In this document: one piece after another, positions 16,125 through 24,928 of the stretch
How the letters are laid out: each line of letters begins with the position of its first letter
How positions within the stretch are numbered: position 1 is the first letter of the stretch
NCBI RefSeq assembly: GCF_009755225.1
Contig: NZ_WQKZ01000004.1
Location: 1-64,000, forward strand
DNA: 64,000 nucleotides
Origin: Hymenobacter ginkgonis
GTDB lineage: Bacteria; Bacteroidota; Bacteroidia; Cytophagales; Hymenobacteraceae
Direction: 5' to 3'
Notes under the pieces: model-generated
The model's database searches: none
What the model was told of the DNA's origin: nothing
What the model saw: only the letters and a program-made list of their open reading frames with translations
Translations under genes and position numbers: made by a program

Positions 16125-17339
16125 ATGCTTTCCGTCGAAGACGCGTACCGCCAAGTGCTGGCCACCGCCCGCCCCCTACCCCCCGAAACTGTGCCCTTGC
16201 TCGCTGCTACCGGCCGCGTGCTGCACCAGAAAGTAGTGGCCGACTGTGACTTCCCGCCCTACGACCGGGTAACGATGGATGGCGTCGCCCTGCGGTTTGC
16301 GGCCCTCGAAGCTGGGCAGCTTGCGTTTCCTATCGAGCGTACGCAGCTGGCCGGCGCCCCGCCCGAGCCATTAGTTAACTCACAAGCAGCCATCGAGATT
16401 ATGACCGGGGCAGCCCTACCCCCTGGTACCGACACCGTTATCCGCTACGAAGACCTTTCCTTCAGCGATAATCCGACACGCCAGGCTACCGTGCACGTGG
16501 CCCCACCGCGCCAGGGCCACAACGTGCACGCCCGCGCCACCGACCAATTGGCCGGCGCCCTGCTGCTACCCCCCGGCCAGCGCCTGAGCCCAGCCGACAT
16601 CGCGGTGGCGGCGGCCGTGGGCGCGGCCACGCTGGCCGTAGTGCGCCGCCCGCGCCTGGCGGTGGTGAGCACCGGCGACGAAATAGTGCCCGTTGACCAG
16701 CAGCCCCTACCCCACCAGATTCGGCGCTCGAACGCGGCCATGCTGCAAGCCGCGCTGGCCACCGATGGCGCCTTGAGCGAGGCATTTCACTTCGACGATG
16801 ACCTGGTGTCATTAAAAGCAGGCCTCCCCCCCTTGCTAGCCGACTTTGACGCCGTGCTGCTGAGCGGAGGCGTTTCGAAGGGCAAGGCCGATTTTTTGCC
16901 GCAGGCATTGCGCGAGTCGGGCGTCGAGCAGCTGTTTCATGGCGTGGCGCAGCGGCCGGGGCAACCCTTTTGGTTTGGGCAGCAGCCCGGTGGCGCGGCA
17001 GTATTTGCCATGCCCGGCAACCCCGTGGCCACCTTCGCGGCGTACTACCGCTACGTGCGCGGCTGGCTGCGCCAGTGCCAAGGCGCATTGCCCAAGGCGC
17101 CCATATTTGCTGAATTGGCGCAGGCCCTTGATTTCAAACCTACGCTTACCTATTTCATTCCGGTGCACTTAGAACCGACGGCCGATGGGCGCTTGCTGGC
17201 ACACCCCGTTGCCACTAGCGGCTCGGGCGACTTAGCCGCTTTGCTAGCTGCCGATGGCCTACTGGAGCTAGCGCCCGACCTTACCCACTTTGCGGCGGGC
17301 ACAGCCTGGCCGCTGTATCCGTACCGTACGCTGGAATAG
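16125..17339 (+). CDS. moeA: Molybdopterin molybdenumtransferase MoeA
   Basis: Protein of 404 residues that inserts molybdate into adenylylated molybdopterin. Family features: DFPPYDRVTMDGVAL near 45-60, the central MoCF-binding-like domain with VVSTGDEIVP, SGGVSKGKADF and MPGNPVATFAAYYRYV, and a C-terminal beta domain. The length is standard. It is the only plus-strand gene in the molybdenum block, divergent from the mobA-like gene and convergent with the transporter gene set, with a terminator at its 3' end. The coding strand contains CTACCCC four times, each reading Leu-Pro. Confidence 0.95.
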   Translation: MLSVEDAYRQVLATARPLPPETVPLLAATGRVLHQKVVADCDFPPYDRVTMDGVALRFAALEAGQLAFPIERTQLAGAPPEPLVNSQAAIEIMTGAALPPGTDTVIRYEDLSFSDNPTRQATVHVAPPRQGHNVHARATDQLAGALLLPPGQRLSPADIAVAAAVGAATLAVVRRPRLAVVSTGDEIVPVDQQPLPHQIRRSNAAMLQAALATDGALSEAFHFDDDLVSLKAGLPPLLADFDAVLLSGGVSKGKADFLPQALRESGVEQLFHGVAQRPGQPFWFGQQPGGAAVFAMPGNPVATFAAYYRYVRGWLRQCQGALPKAPIFAELAQALDFKPTLTYFIPVHLEPTADGRLLAHPVATSGSGDLAALLAADGLLELAPDLTHFAAGTAWPLYPYRTLE

Positions 17340-17380
17340 AATAGCTAGGTAGGCTGCTGTATAGCACCTTATATCAAACT

Positions 17381-17421
17381 AAAAAGCCGCCTAGCTCCAT
17401 CATGGAACTAGGCGGCTGTTT
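17381..17421. terminator. Terminator between moeA and the transporter small-subunit gene
   Basis: AGCCGCCTAGCTCC (17385-17398) pairs with GGAACTAGGCGGCT (17404-17417) with one mismatch. A runs precede and a short T-rich run follows, so it can serve both converging genes. Confidence 0.8.
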
Positions 17422-17437
17422 AGTTAGTAGCGGCTGT

Positions 17438-17584
17438 TTACTTAAATAGAGCCAGCGCTTTAATAAACGTTTGCGAGACGCCCCACAACAGGGGAACGCC
17501 TACGTAGAGCCAGGCCAGCGCCGTGGAGCCACCTGCCGAGCCTTCGGCCACGGCGGGAGCAGTTGCATTTGGTTTAGGAGTCAT
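17438..17584 (-). CDS. Small membrane peptide, probable MFS transporter small subunit
   Basis: A 48-codon frame (ATG 17584, TAA 17438-17440). The product begins MTPKPNATAPAVAEG and contains one hydrophobic segment, WLYVGVPLLWGVSQTFIKA, ending ALALFK. It lies 33 nt downstream of the OFA-family transporter on the same strand. Short single-span peptides of this kind next to OFA transporters are known as MFS transporter small subunits, and the WLYVGVPLLWGV core fits that pattern. Inference: an accessory subunit of the neighbouring transporter. Coding nature is supported by position, clean length and an aromatic-flanked helix. Confidence 0.8.
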   Translation of the reverse strand: MTPKPNATAPAVAEGSAGGSTALAWLYVGVPLLWGVSQTFIKALALFK

Positions 17585-17617
17585 GTCGAAATAAGTTAAC
17601 TGGTTAAAATCAGCTGT

Positions 17618-19027
17618 TTAGTGGCCGCCAGCCTCCGGTGTAACGGGGCCTTTTTCGTAGTATTTCTCGTTAACGGCCGTCACGGCCAAGTCGGCGAGGA
17701 AGCCCACGGCTAGCAAGCCGGCCATGGTATAGAACACTGTTTGATAGGCCGCGGCGCCGGTGAAGCCCGCAGCTTTGCGGCCCTCCGAAAGGCTGTGCAC
17801 GATGAGCGGCCCCAGCACGCCAGCCGTGCTCCAGGCCGTGAGCAAACGGCCGTGGATGGCGCCCACCTGGTACTTGCCAAACAAGTCGGATAAGTAAGCC
17901 GGAGCGGTGGAAAAACCACCGCCGTACATACTGATAATTAAGCAGGCAACTATCACAAACAACGTTAGCTGTAAGTTGTGGCCCAGCGTTGGAATAAGCG
18001 CGTAAAGGATTACACCCAGCCCGAAGTAAATGAGGTAGATAGGCTTGCGGCCAATTTTATCCGAAGCCGACGACCAGAAGAAGCGTCCCAGCAGGTTGAA
18101 CAAGCTTAGCAAGCCCACGAAGCCGGCGGCGGCGGCGGCGGTTACGCCCTTGCCTACCCCCATAGCGGCGTCGGAGAAGGTTTCCTGAATGAGCGGCGAC
18201 GCCGTTTCAAGCACGCCGATACCGGCCGTCACGTTGCAAAGCAGCACCACCCACAACAGCCAGAACTGGTGCGTTTTGATGGCATTATCAGCCGATACGT
18301 TGGCTGTGGTGATAAGTGCATCGTGCTCTTGGCTAGGCACGTAGCCGGCCGGCTTCCAGTCATCGGCAGGTACGCGGATGGTCCACACGCCCCACTGCAT
18401 AAACAGCAGGTAGATGATGCCCATGACGATAAATGTAGGCGCCACGCCCTGGGGCGCCGACCCTTTAAAATGCGTCATGAGGTTGGCAGCCAGCGGCGAG
18501 CCAATCATGGCGCCGCCACCAAAGCCCATGATGGCCATACCCGTAGCTACCCCCTTGCGGTCGGGAAACCATTTGATGAGCGTGCTTACTGGCGAAATGT
18601 AGCCGATGCCCAGGCCAATGCCGCCAATGAAGCCATAGCCGAAGTATAGCAGCCAGATATTGTGCAGGTGAATGCCGTAGGAGCCAATTAGAAAGCCCCC
18701 GCCAAAGCACAGCGCAGCAGCCAACATGGCCTTGCGTGGTCCTACGCGCTCTAGCCACTTGCCAAAGACGGCGGCCGACAGGCCCAGTAGCACAATGGCG
18801 ATGGAGAACGTCCAGCCGATTTGGCCCGGCGTCCAGTCGGTAGCTGCGGGATGGGCTGGGTCGCCGCTGATGAGCGAACCCAGCGGCTTATTAAATACAC
18901 TGAATGCGTAGGCCTGCCCAATAGCCAGGTGAATGGCGAGCGCGGCCGGCGGCACCAGCCAACGGTTGTAGCCCGCCGGGGCAATAGTGCGGCTGCGGTC
19001 AAGCAGCCCAGAGGAATTGTCAGCCAT
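17618..19027 (-). CDS. OFA (oxalate/formate antiporter) family MFS transporter
   Basis: Protein of 469 residues from the ATG at 19027; a TTG 30 codons upstream would add a polar proline-rich leader unlike the family. Twelve spans are visible, with GQAYAFSVFNKPLG in the first span region, the cytoplasmic loop GPRKAMLAAAL, FIGGIGLGIGYISPVSTLIKWFPDRKG typical of OFA proteins, and a second-half repeat (SDKIGRKPIYLIYF). Substrates of this family include oxalate, formate and lactate. Its position after the oxidoreductase suggests formate or another small carboxylate. A terminator separates it from the oxidoreductase; the small-subunit gene follows. Confidence 0.9.
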   Translation of the reverse strand: MADNSSGLLDRSRTIAPAGYNRWLVPPAALAIHLAIGQAYAFSVFNKPLGSLISGDPAHPAATDWTPGQIGWTFSIAIVLLGLSAAVFGKWLERVGPRKAMLAAALCFGGGFLIGSYGIHLHNIWLLYFGYGFIGGIGLGIGYISPVSTLIKWFPDRKGVATGMAIMGFGGGAMIGSPLAANLMTHFKGSAPQGVAPTFIVMGIIYLLFMQWGVWTIRVPADDWKPAGYVPSQEHDALITTANVSADNAIKTHQFWLLWVVLLCNVTAGIGVLETASPLIQETFSDAAMGVGKGVTAAAAAGFVGLLSLFNLLGRFFWSSASDKIGRKPIYLIYFGLGVILYALIPTLGHNLQLTLFVIVACLIISMYGGGFSTAPAYLSDLFGKYQVGAIHGRLLTAWSTAGVLGPLIVHSLSEGRKAAGFTGAAAYQTVFYTMAGLLAVGFLADLAVTAVNEKYYEKGPVTPEAGGH

Positions 19028-19194
19028 AGAGGGAGGTGGGGAGGGTGGAACTAGGTGGTGAATTTGGAGGTAAGGCACTAGGTCAGTGCAAGGTAGAGCT
19101 ATCCTTTCAGCTGGCAAGGTAAGCTCGTGGTTTATTTTGCTAATCTGCTATAGTAGGGCTTTTACTCGGTTTGAGGCTAAGTGGTTGGGGAAAT

Positions 19195-19228
19195 AAAAAG
19201 CCCCTGACGTAATTGCCAGGGGCTTTTT
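19195..19228. terminator. Intrinsic terminator between oxidoreductase and OFA transporter
   Basis: AAAAAGCCCCTG (19195-19206) pairs with CAGGGGCTTTTT (19217-19228) around a 10-nt loop. It has A and T runs on both sides. On the minus strand it ends the oxidoreductase transcript, so the transporter may need its own promoter. Confidence 0.85.
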
Positions 19229-19244
19229 ATGGTTGGTAAGTTGC

Positions 19245-21809
19245 TTAGGCTGATAAGGCCTCGGCGTGCTGCTTTTGCTGCTGCGGCGCCTTCGCTACCT
19301 TGGTGGGCGCTACGGTTACTATCACGTACTTCGAAGTGGGCGTGTTGCTTACTTTGGCCACGCTAGCAATGGGTACCAAGGGGTTAGCCTCGGGGAAATA
19401 CGCCGATACGTTGCCTTTTGGAATCTCGTAAGGCACTACAATGAACTTCTCAACGGTGCGCTGTTCGCCCTCGTAGTGGCTCGTGATATCGATGAGGTCC
19501 TTGGCCTTGAGGCCGCGCTCGGCAATGTCCTGCTTGTTCATAAACAGTACCCGGCGCTCGCCGTGGATGCCCCGGTAGCGGTCGTTATACTCGTAGATGG
19601 TCGTGTTGAACTGGTCGTGGCTGCGCACGGTCATCAAAATGAGTTGGTCAGGCTCGAGCACGTACTTCTCCAGTTCGGTAGTAGTGAAATTCGCCATGCC
19701 ATTCTTGGTCGTGAACTTGCGTTCACGCGGGCCGTTGGGCAGGTAAAAGCCGCCGGGCTTGCGTAGCTTTTCGTTAAACTTGTCGAAGCCTGGAATAACT
19801 CGCGAAATGTGGTCGCGGATGACGTCGTAGTTCTCCGTCATGGCTACCCAATCGGCCACGTTAGTGCGGTCGGGGCCGAGCGTGGCAATGGCTACCCCCG
19901 CCAGAATGGCGACCTCGCTCATCATCTGGCCTTCGAGGGGTACCAGCGCGCCCTTATTTTGGCTTACTACCCCCATCGAATTCTCGCAGGAAGTCATCTG
20001 GTGCCCAGATTTCTGCATGTCGATGTCGAGGTGGGTAAAGCAGGGGAGCAGCAGGCTAGTTCTACCGGTTACGAGGTGGCCACGGTTGAGCTTGGTGCCC
20101 ACGTACACCGTCAGGTTTTGCTTGCGCATGCCTTCGGCAATCAGCTCGGTATCGGGGCCGGCCGACAGCAGGTTGCCGCCTAGGCTGAAGAATACCTTCA
20201 CCTCGCCATGATACATAGCCTTGATGGTTTCTACTACATCGTGGCCGTGCTCGTAGGGCGGCTGGAAGTTGAATTCCTTACCTAGCGCGTCCTGAAACTC
20301 TTTGGTTGGCTGCTCCCACACGCCCATTGTGCGGTCGCCCTGCACGTTGGAGTGTCCACGTACTGGGCAAGTACCCGCGCCAGGCTTGCCGATAGCACCT
20401 TTCATCAGGTGCAGATTTACAATCTCTTGGATGGTTTGCACCCCCTGGCGCTGCTGCGTCACGCCCATGGCCCAGCAGGTGATAATCTTCTTTTTGGTGG
20501 CCAGCATGTTGGCGGCTTCCAAAAGTTGGGCCCGGCTGATGCCGCTTATTTGCTCAATATCTTCCCAATTGGTATTGCGGATATTCTGCTCAAACGACTC
20601 GAAGCCCGTCGTAAACTCGTCGATAAACGGCCGGTCTACTACTTGGCCGGGGTTCATATCCTCGGCCTCAAACAGGTGCTTCATGATGCCACGAAGCAAC
20701 GCCATATCGCCATCTACCCGCACTTGCAGAAAAAGGTCGGTAATGGGCGTGCCATCGCCCAGCAGCACGCCCAGCGCCTTCAGCGGATTCATAAAATCCT
20801 GCGGATTCTTGAAGTGATTCAAGCCCGCCTCAATTAACGGATTGACGCTAATAATCTTAGCCCCGTTATGTTTGGCTTTTTGCAAAGCCGTGAGCATCCG
20901 TGGGTGGTTGGTGCCGGGGTTCTGGCCAATGATGAGAATAACCTCTGCTTCGTAGATGTCATTCAGCGTAACCGAGCCTTTGCCCAGGCCCAGGGTAGGG
21001 CTGAGAGCGGCACCGCTGCTTTCGTGGCACATATTCGAGCAATCGGGCAAGTTGTTGGTGCCGAACTGCTTGGCGAATAATTGAAACAAGAATGCCGGCT
21101 CATTAGGCACTTTGCCCGACGTGTAGAAAGCCGCCTCATCGGGCGATTTCAGCGCGTTTAGCTCTTTGCCCACAATGTCGAACGCTTCGGCCCACTCGAT
21201 GGGCTCGTAGTGGGTGCCGCCGGGGCGCTTCACCAGTGGGTGCGTGAGGCGGCCGAGGTTGTTCTGGTCGCGGTCGGTCATGCGCGACAAGTCAGCCAGG
21301 CTGTGCTTGGCAAACAGCGCCGGGTCGGCCCGGCGGTCGTCGGCATCCGAGGCCGTCGCCTTGGCACCGTTCTCGCAAAACTCGGCTACCGAGCGGTGGT
21401 CGTCCGGGTCAGGCCATGCGCAGGAAGAGCAGTCAAAACCGTCTTTCTGGTTCATTTTCAACAGGCCCTTGGTGCCACGGGCCAAGCCTGCTTCACCCCA
21501 ATTAAACTCCATCGACTTGATAACAGCCGTAACACCTGCCGCAATTTTGGCACGGGCTTCCAGCTTCAGGCCGGTTAGCTCCTCGGGGGGCTGCGCCAAT
21601 ACGGGGTAGCGAAATTTAGCACCAGCTACGTCGGGCGCCGGAATATGACGCTGGTCGCGCTCATTCTGCGGGTCGGGGCGGTAGTGGTCGGGTGCCGGTG
21701 CAGTGCCCTGGTCCGAGCGCTCGCCGCTCTTGGGTGCATTTTCGGCTTTTTGCTCCTCCGTCTTGCCAGCTTTGCTAGCGTCGTTGATGGGTGATTCTTC
21801 CATAATCAT
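19245..21809 (-). CDS. FdhF/YdeP-family molybdopterin oxidoreductase (formate dehydrogenase-like)
   Basis: Protein of about 854 residues from the ATG at 21809 (another at 21803; a TTG at 21854 is less likely). The first 75 residues are polar and variable. Cysteines 127 and 130 (DCSSCAWPDP) with Cys145 (EFCENGAK) match the Fe-S region of YdeP-type enzymes. NMCHESSG puts Cys261-His262 where formate dehydrogenases carry the Mo ligand (Sec or Cys) and His. Molybdopterin-binding stretches include IIGQNPGTNHPRM and KKIITCWAMGVTQQRQG, and a C-terminal dinucleotide-binding domain contains MTVRSHDQFNTTIYEYNDRY. No signal peptide. Flanked by fdhD, mobA-like and moeA genes. YdeP relatives are not all proven formate dehydrogenases, so the substrate is inferred. 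Confidence 0.88.
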   Translation of the reverse strand: MIMEESPINDASKAGKTEEQKAENAPKSGERSDQGTAPAPDHYRPDPQNERDQRHIPAPDVAGAKFRYPVLAQPPEELTGLKLEARAKIAAGVTAVIKSMEFNWGEAGLARGTKGLLKMNQKDGFDCSSCAWPDPDDHRSVAEFCENGAKATASDADDRRADPALFAKHSLADLSRMTDRDQNNLGRLTHPLVKRPGGTHYEPIEWAEAFDIVGKELNALKSPDEAAFYTSGKVPNEPAFLFQLFAKQFGTNNLPDCSNMCHESSGAALSPTLGLGKGSVTLNDIYEAEVILIIGQNPGTNHPRMLTALQKAKHNGAKIISVNPLIEAGLNHFKNPQDFMNPLKALGVLLGDGTPITDLFLQVRVDGDMALLRGIMKHLFEAEDMNPGQVVDRPFIDEFTTGFESFEQNIRNTNWEDIEQISGISRAQLLEAANMLATKKKIITCWAMGVTQQRQGVQTIQEIVNLHLMKGAIGKPGAGTCPVRGHSNVQGDRTMGVWEQPTKEFQDALGKEFNFQPPYEHGHDVVETIKAMYHGEVKVFFSLGGNLLSAGPDTELIAEGMRKQNLTVYVGTKLNRGHLVTGRTSLLLPCFTHLDIDMQKSGHQMTSCENSMGVVSQNKGALVPLEGQMMSEVAILAGVAIATLGPDRTNVADWVAMTENYDVIRDHISRVIPGFDKFNEKLRKPGGFYLPNGPRERKFTTKNGMANFTTTELEKYVLEPDQLILMTVRSHDQFNTTIYEYNDRYRGIHGERRVLFMNKQDIAERGLKAKDLIDITSHYEGEQRTVEKFIVVPYEIPKGNVSAYFPEANPLVPIASVAKVSNTPTSKYVIVTVAPTKVAKAPQQQKQHAEALSA

Positions 21810-21886
21810 ATCGTAGTCAAAGGGGTGGGATGCGTAAATAAGGTCGATGCGCAAGCTAAACCAAATACGTGCAACTGAAGCTAAAG

Positions 21887-22222
21887 CTAGTGTCGGCAGT
21901 CTAAGTCTTTCTCTACCAGAATACGTAATTTCTGGCCATCAGCGACAAGTATTTGGGCCGAAAAACCATTTATTTCAGTATCAGTCCACTCTTGCGCCTG
22001 GGCGGCCGGCACTTGCACAGCCAGCAGCCCAGCATCGTAGCGCAATTGCACGTCCGAGGCAGGCGCGGTGGCAGGCAAACGCTCCAAGGCGTAGCGCAGC
22101 GTTTGGGCAGGGGTAGGGCCAAAAGCGATGGTATAAGCAACCTCGCCCGTGGCCGCAAACTGCCGCACTTCCGCTTCCGAAAGCCGCAAACGCAGGGAGT
22201 TTTCTTCAAGTCTCAATTTCAC
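21887..22222 (-). CDS. Conserved small protein between fdhD and the oxidoreductase
   Basis: Protein of 111 residues beginning MKLRLEENSLRLRLSEAEV. It appears to be a compact alpha/beta protein with no membrane segment, ending ILVEKDLDCRH; the terminal Cys-Arg-His could bind metal but this is only suggestive. It resembles small Bacteroidota proteins of the DUF7009 kind, an assignment from memory that should be searched. It sits 77 nt upstream of the oxidoreductase start and 91 nt downstream of fdhD, all on one strand, so a role in maturing or regulating the enzyme is plausible but not shown. Confidence 0.75.
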   Translation of the reverse strand: MKLRLEENSLRLRLSEAEVRQFAATGEVAYTIAFGPTPAQTLRYALERLPATAPASDVQLRYDAGLLAVQVPAAQAQEWTDTEINGFSAQILVADGQKLRILVEKDLDCRH

Positions 22223-22313
22223 AAGGCCATGGATTAAGGGAGGTTTTGGCAGATTCTATAGATTTTGTGAATAATAAGTGGCTGTACGCTTTAGCTTATA
22301 ATTAAAATCTTTG

Positions 22314-23183
22314 TCAATCCGTGATTCGGTGAGCGTGCGTGTAAATGTTGAATCGGTCGTTGCGCACAAAGCCTAGCAGCGTCAGGCCAAACTCTTCGGC
22401 GGCTTCTACAGCTAAGCTACTGGGCGCTCCTACGGCGGCCAGAATGGCCACGCCAGCCACGGCCGCTTTTTGCACCAGCTCGAAGCTGGCCCGGCCGCTC
22501 ACCAAGATGATTTGTTGGCTTAACGGCACTTGCCCCGCCAATAACGCAGCACCCACCACCTTATCGAAGGCATTGTGGCGGCCTACATCTTCGCGTACCA
22601 GCAGCAATTCGCCCGCAGCTGAAAACAGCGCTGTAGCGTGCAAGCCGCCCGTTTGCTCGAATACGCGCTGGGCCGCGCGCTGCCGCTCGGGCAAGGCATG
22701 GATGATGGCCGCTGACACCCGCGGGCTGTCTGCGGGCGGGGGGGTAGGGCAACTGCTAGCCCGCACCGCCGCAATGCTGGTTTTGCCGCACACCCCGCAG
22801 CTAGAGGTAGTGTAGAAGTGCCGCTCCAGGCGGTCTAATTCCAGCACCACGCCGGGGGCAAGCTCTGCGCGTAGCACATTGCCGCGCTCCTCGGGCCGGC
22901 GGGGGTCGGCACGGGGGGTAAGAGCCTCGATGTCGGCAGCCTGCTGCACTACTCCCTCGCTCAGCAAAAAGCCGGCTACTAGCTCGGCATCGTGGCCGGG
23001 CGTGCGCATCGTGACGGCCAGGGCGTGGGTTTGGCGCTGGCCGACGGGGCCATATGCTAAGCTAATTTCCAAGGGTGCCTCCACGGCCAGTAGGTCGGTG
23101 GCGGAAGTAACCGTGTGGCCTACCACACGCTGCACGGTCGTGCGCTCGGCACTGGCGGCGGGCGGTGGCTGAAGGGCGGACAT
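22314..23183 (-). CDS. fdhD: Formate dehydrogenase accessory sulfurtransferase FdhD
   Basis: Protein of 289 residues that transfers sulfur from a cysteine desulfurase to the Mo-bis-MGD cofactor. The catalytic motif is Cys129-x-x-Cys132 in TTSSCGVCGKTSI. Other family signatures are TPGHDAELVAGFLLSEG and VREDVGRHNAFDKVVGAALL, with VSGRASFELVQKAAVAG near the end. It leads the minus-strand set fdhD, small protein, oxidoreductase. Its presence supports the reading that the oxidoreductase is formate-dehydrogenase-like. Confidence 0.95.
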   Translation of the reverse strand: MSALQPPPAASAERTTVQRVVGHTVTSATDLLAVEAPLEISLAYGPVGQRQTHALAVTMRTPGHDAELVAGFLLSEGVVQQAADIEALTPRADPRRPEERGNVLRAELAPGVVLELDRLERHFYTTSSCGVCGKTSIAAVRASSCPTPPPADSPRVSAAIIHALPERQRAAQRVFEQTGGLHATALFSAAGELLLVREDVGRHNAFDKVVGAALLAGQVPLSQQIILVSGRASFELVQKAAVAGVAILAAVGAPSSLAVEAAEEFGLTLLGFVRNDRFNIYTHAHRITD

Positions 23184-23288
23184 AAACTAACAAGACGCTT
23201 TAAGACACGTCTTATCGTTGACCAATCAGCTAGCCAAATTGTTCAATAGTAAGCAGCTAAATAATAGGCCTTCAGCGACTGCACCAAC

Positions 23289-24401
23289 TTATTTTTGCTG
23301 CAAGTATTTCACCATCAGCGCCGCCGCCTGGCGCGAGGCGCGGTGCTGGCCTAGCTTCTGGCGCAGTTCGGCGTAGCCGGCTTTTTGGCGAGCGACGTAG
23401 CCTTCGTCGGTGAGCAGGCGCTTTAACTCGTCGAGCAGGTTGCGGGCCGTAAAGCCATTTTGAATAAACTCGGCCACCACCTCGCGCCCCACAATAAGGT
23501 TGACCAGCGAGATATAGGGCACTTTAATCACAGCCTTGCCCACCAAATACGTGAGGCTGCTCGTGCGATAGCACACTACCTGCGGCACATTGAAAAGCGC
23601 CGTTTCGAGGGTAGCCGTACCGCTGGTTACGAGGGCTGCACTGGCCCGGCTAAGCAAGTCGTACGCCTGGTTCATTACCAGCTTAATGCCGTTTCGCTCA
23701 AAATGTTGGTAATAAGTACGGTCGAGGTTACTCACCCCCGCTACCACAAATTGATAGTCTTGAAAGGCGGGCAATACAGCCAGCATTTCGTGCAGCATTT
23801 CCTCGATTTCCTGTTTGCGCGAGCCAGGCAGCACCGCAATAATTTTCCGGTCGGGGTCGAGCCCGTGCTGGGTCATAAAGTCGGGGGTAGGCGTAAAATC
23901 CGCCACCTCATCCACTGTCGGATTGCCGATGTAATCGACCTTATATTCAAAACGTTGGTAGAATTCTTCCTCAAAAGGCAGAATCACGAACATGCGGTCG
24001 ACGTAGGCCTTTATCTTTTCGCCCCGGCTCTGGTTCCAAGCCCATATTTTGGGCGAGATGTAATAGAACACCTTAATGCCCTGCGCCTTGGCAAATTGAG
24101 CCATGCGTAGGTTGAACCCACCGTAGTCTACCAAAATCAGTACATCGGGCTGGTATGCCAGAATATCACGCTGGCACTCCTTGAGGTAAGCGCGAAACTT
24201 GAGCAAGCTGGTAGCCGCTTCCCAAAAACCCATCACGGCTAGCTCGCGGTAGTGGCGCACCAGGTGCCCCCCTTCGGCCTGCATGAGGTCGCCGCCCCAG
24301 TAGCGAAAATCAGCAGCAGCATCCTGTTCTTTTAGCTCGTGCAGCAGGTGGGCAGCGTGCGTGTCGCCGGAGCGCTCACCGGCAATAAGGTAGTACTTCA
24401 T
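23289..24401 (-). CDS. lpxB: Lipid-A-disaccharide synthase
   Basis: GT19-family glycosyltransferase of 370 residues that joins UDP-2,3-diacylglucosamine and lipid X at the inner membrane. The N-terminus MKYYLIAGERSGDTHAAHLL carries the family GE-SGD motif. Also present: LVDYGGFNLRMA, YYISPKIWAWNQSRG and the nucleotide-binding region LPGSRKQEIEEM followed by TSGTATLE. The length is typical. It is downstream of the queD-like gene on the same strand, separated by a long imperfect inverted repeat. Confidence 0.95.
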   Translation of the reverse strand: MKYYLIAGERSGDTHAAHLLHELKEQDAAADFRYWGGDLMQAEGGHLVRHYRELAVMGFWEAATSLLKFRAYLKECQRDILAYQPDVLILVDYGGFNLRMAQFAKAQGIKVFYYISPKIWAWNQSRGEKIKAYVDRMFVILPFEEEFYQRFEYKVDYIGNPTVDEVADFTPTPDFMTQHGLDPDRKIIAVLPGSRKQEIEEMLHEMLAVLPAFQDYQFVVAGVSNLDRTYYQHFERNGIKLVMNQAYDLLSRASAALVTSGTATLETALFNVPQVVCYRTSSLTYLVGKAVIKVPYISLVNLIVGREVVAEFIQNGFTARNLLDELKRLLTDEGYVARQKAGYAELRQKLGQHRASRQAAALMVKYLQQK

Positions 24402-24408
24402 GCTTTTT

Positions 24409-24501
24409 AATTATGAGGTATGAATCATGAATTACTGGTTGAAAATCAAGCTATTCACCAAGGATAATTAGCTTGTAATTCGTACTTCACAACTCATAAT
24501 T
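24409..24501. repeat. Long AT-rich imperfect inverted repeat
   Basis: A 27-nt arm at 24409-24435 starting AATTATGAGGTATGAATCAT is complementary, with about seven mismatches, to 24475-24501. An inner pair, AAGCTATT and AATTAGCTT, extends the fold. It fills the spacer between the queD-like gene and lpxB and is AT-rich in a GC-rich region. Confidence 0.6.
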
Positions 24502-24507
24502 TCGGCG

Positions 24508-24921
24508 CTAGCCGAAGTATTCCACCGCGTTGCGGGGTGTTTCGTAGATTTTGATGCAATGCAGCTGAGCGGGCGTAATGGCAGGCAGTTCACGCGTCAG
24601 AATCTGCCAGAAAGCCACGGCTAGGTTTTCAGTACTCGCCAATTGGCCCTTCAAAAAAGGCACGTCGAGGTTAAGATTTTTGTGGTCTACCTGGTCGGTG
24701 ATATGCGTGCGAATAAGGTCGCTGAGTGCTTTGAGGTCAACTACAAAGCCGGTGTCGGGGTCGGGCTGGCCCTTCACCGTCACAATCATTTCGTAATTGT
24801 GGCCGTGCCAGTTTTCGTTGGCGCAAGGCCCAAACACTTCCGCGTTGCGCTCGGGGCTCCAGGCCGGGTTGTAGAGCTTGTGGGCGGCATTGAAGTGCTC
24901 GCGGCGGCTGACATATAGCAT
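24508..24921 (-). CDS. queD: 6-carboxytetrahydropterin synthase / 6-pyruvoyl-tetrahydropterin synthase family
   Basis: Protein of 137 residues of the tunnel-fold family. Zinc ligands are the histidine in FNAAHKL and the pair in WHGHNY; the cysteine of FGPCANEN is the expected catalytic residue, and CxNxNxHGH is the family motif. DTGFVVDLKALSD and the late glutamate in IYETPRNAVEYF complete the pterin pocket. Role: conversion of dihydroneopterin triphosphate either to 6-carboxytetrahydropterin (queuosine pathway) or to 6-pyruvoyltetrahydropterin; sequence alone does not settle which. No other queuosine genes are in the window. Confidence 0.88.
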   Translation of the reverse strand: MLYVSRREHFNAAHKLYNPAWSPERNAEVFGPCANENWHGHNYEMIVTVKGQPDPDTGFVVDLKALSDLIRTHITDQVDHKNLNLDVPFLKGQLASTENLAVAFWQILTRELPAITPAQLHCIKIYETPRNAVEYFG

Positions 24922-24928
24922 TTTAGGA

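Noticed and set aside
19245..21809. Selenocysteine insertion in the oxidoreductase
   Set aside because: The ligand position is encoded as Cys (NMCHESSG) and no in-frame TGA or SECIS-like hairpin is needed.
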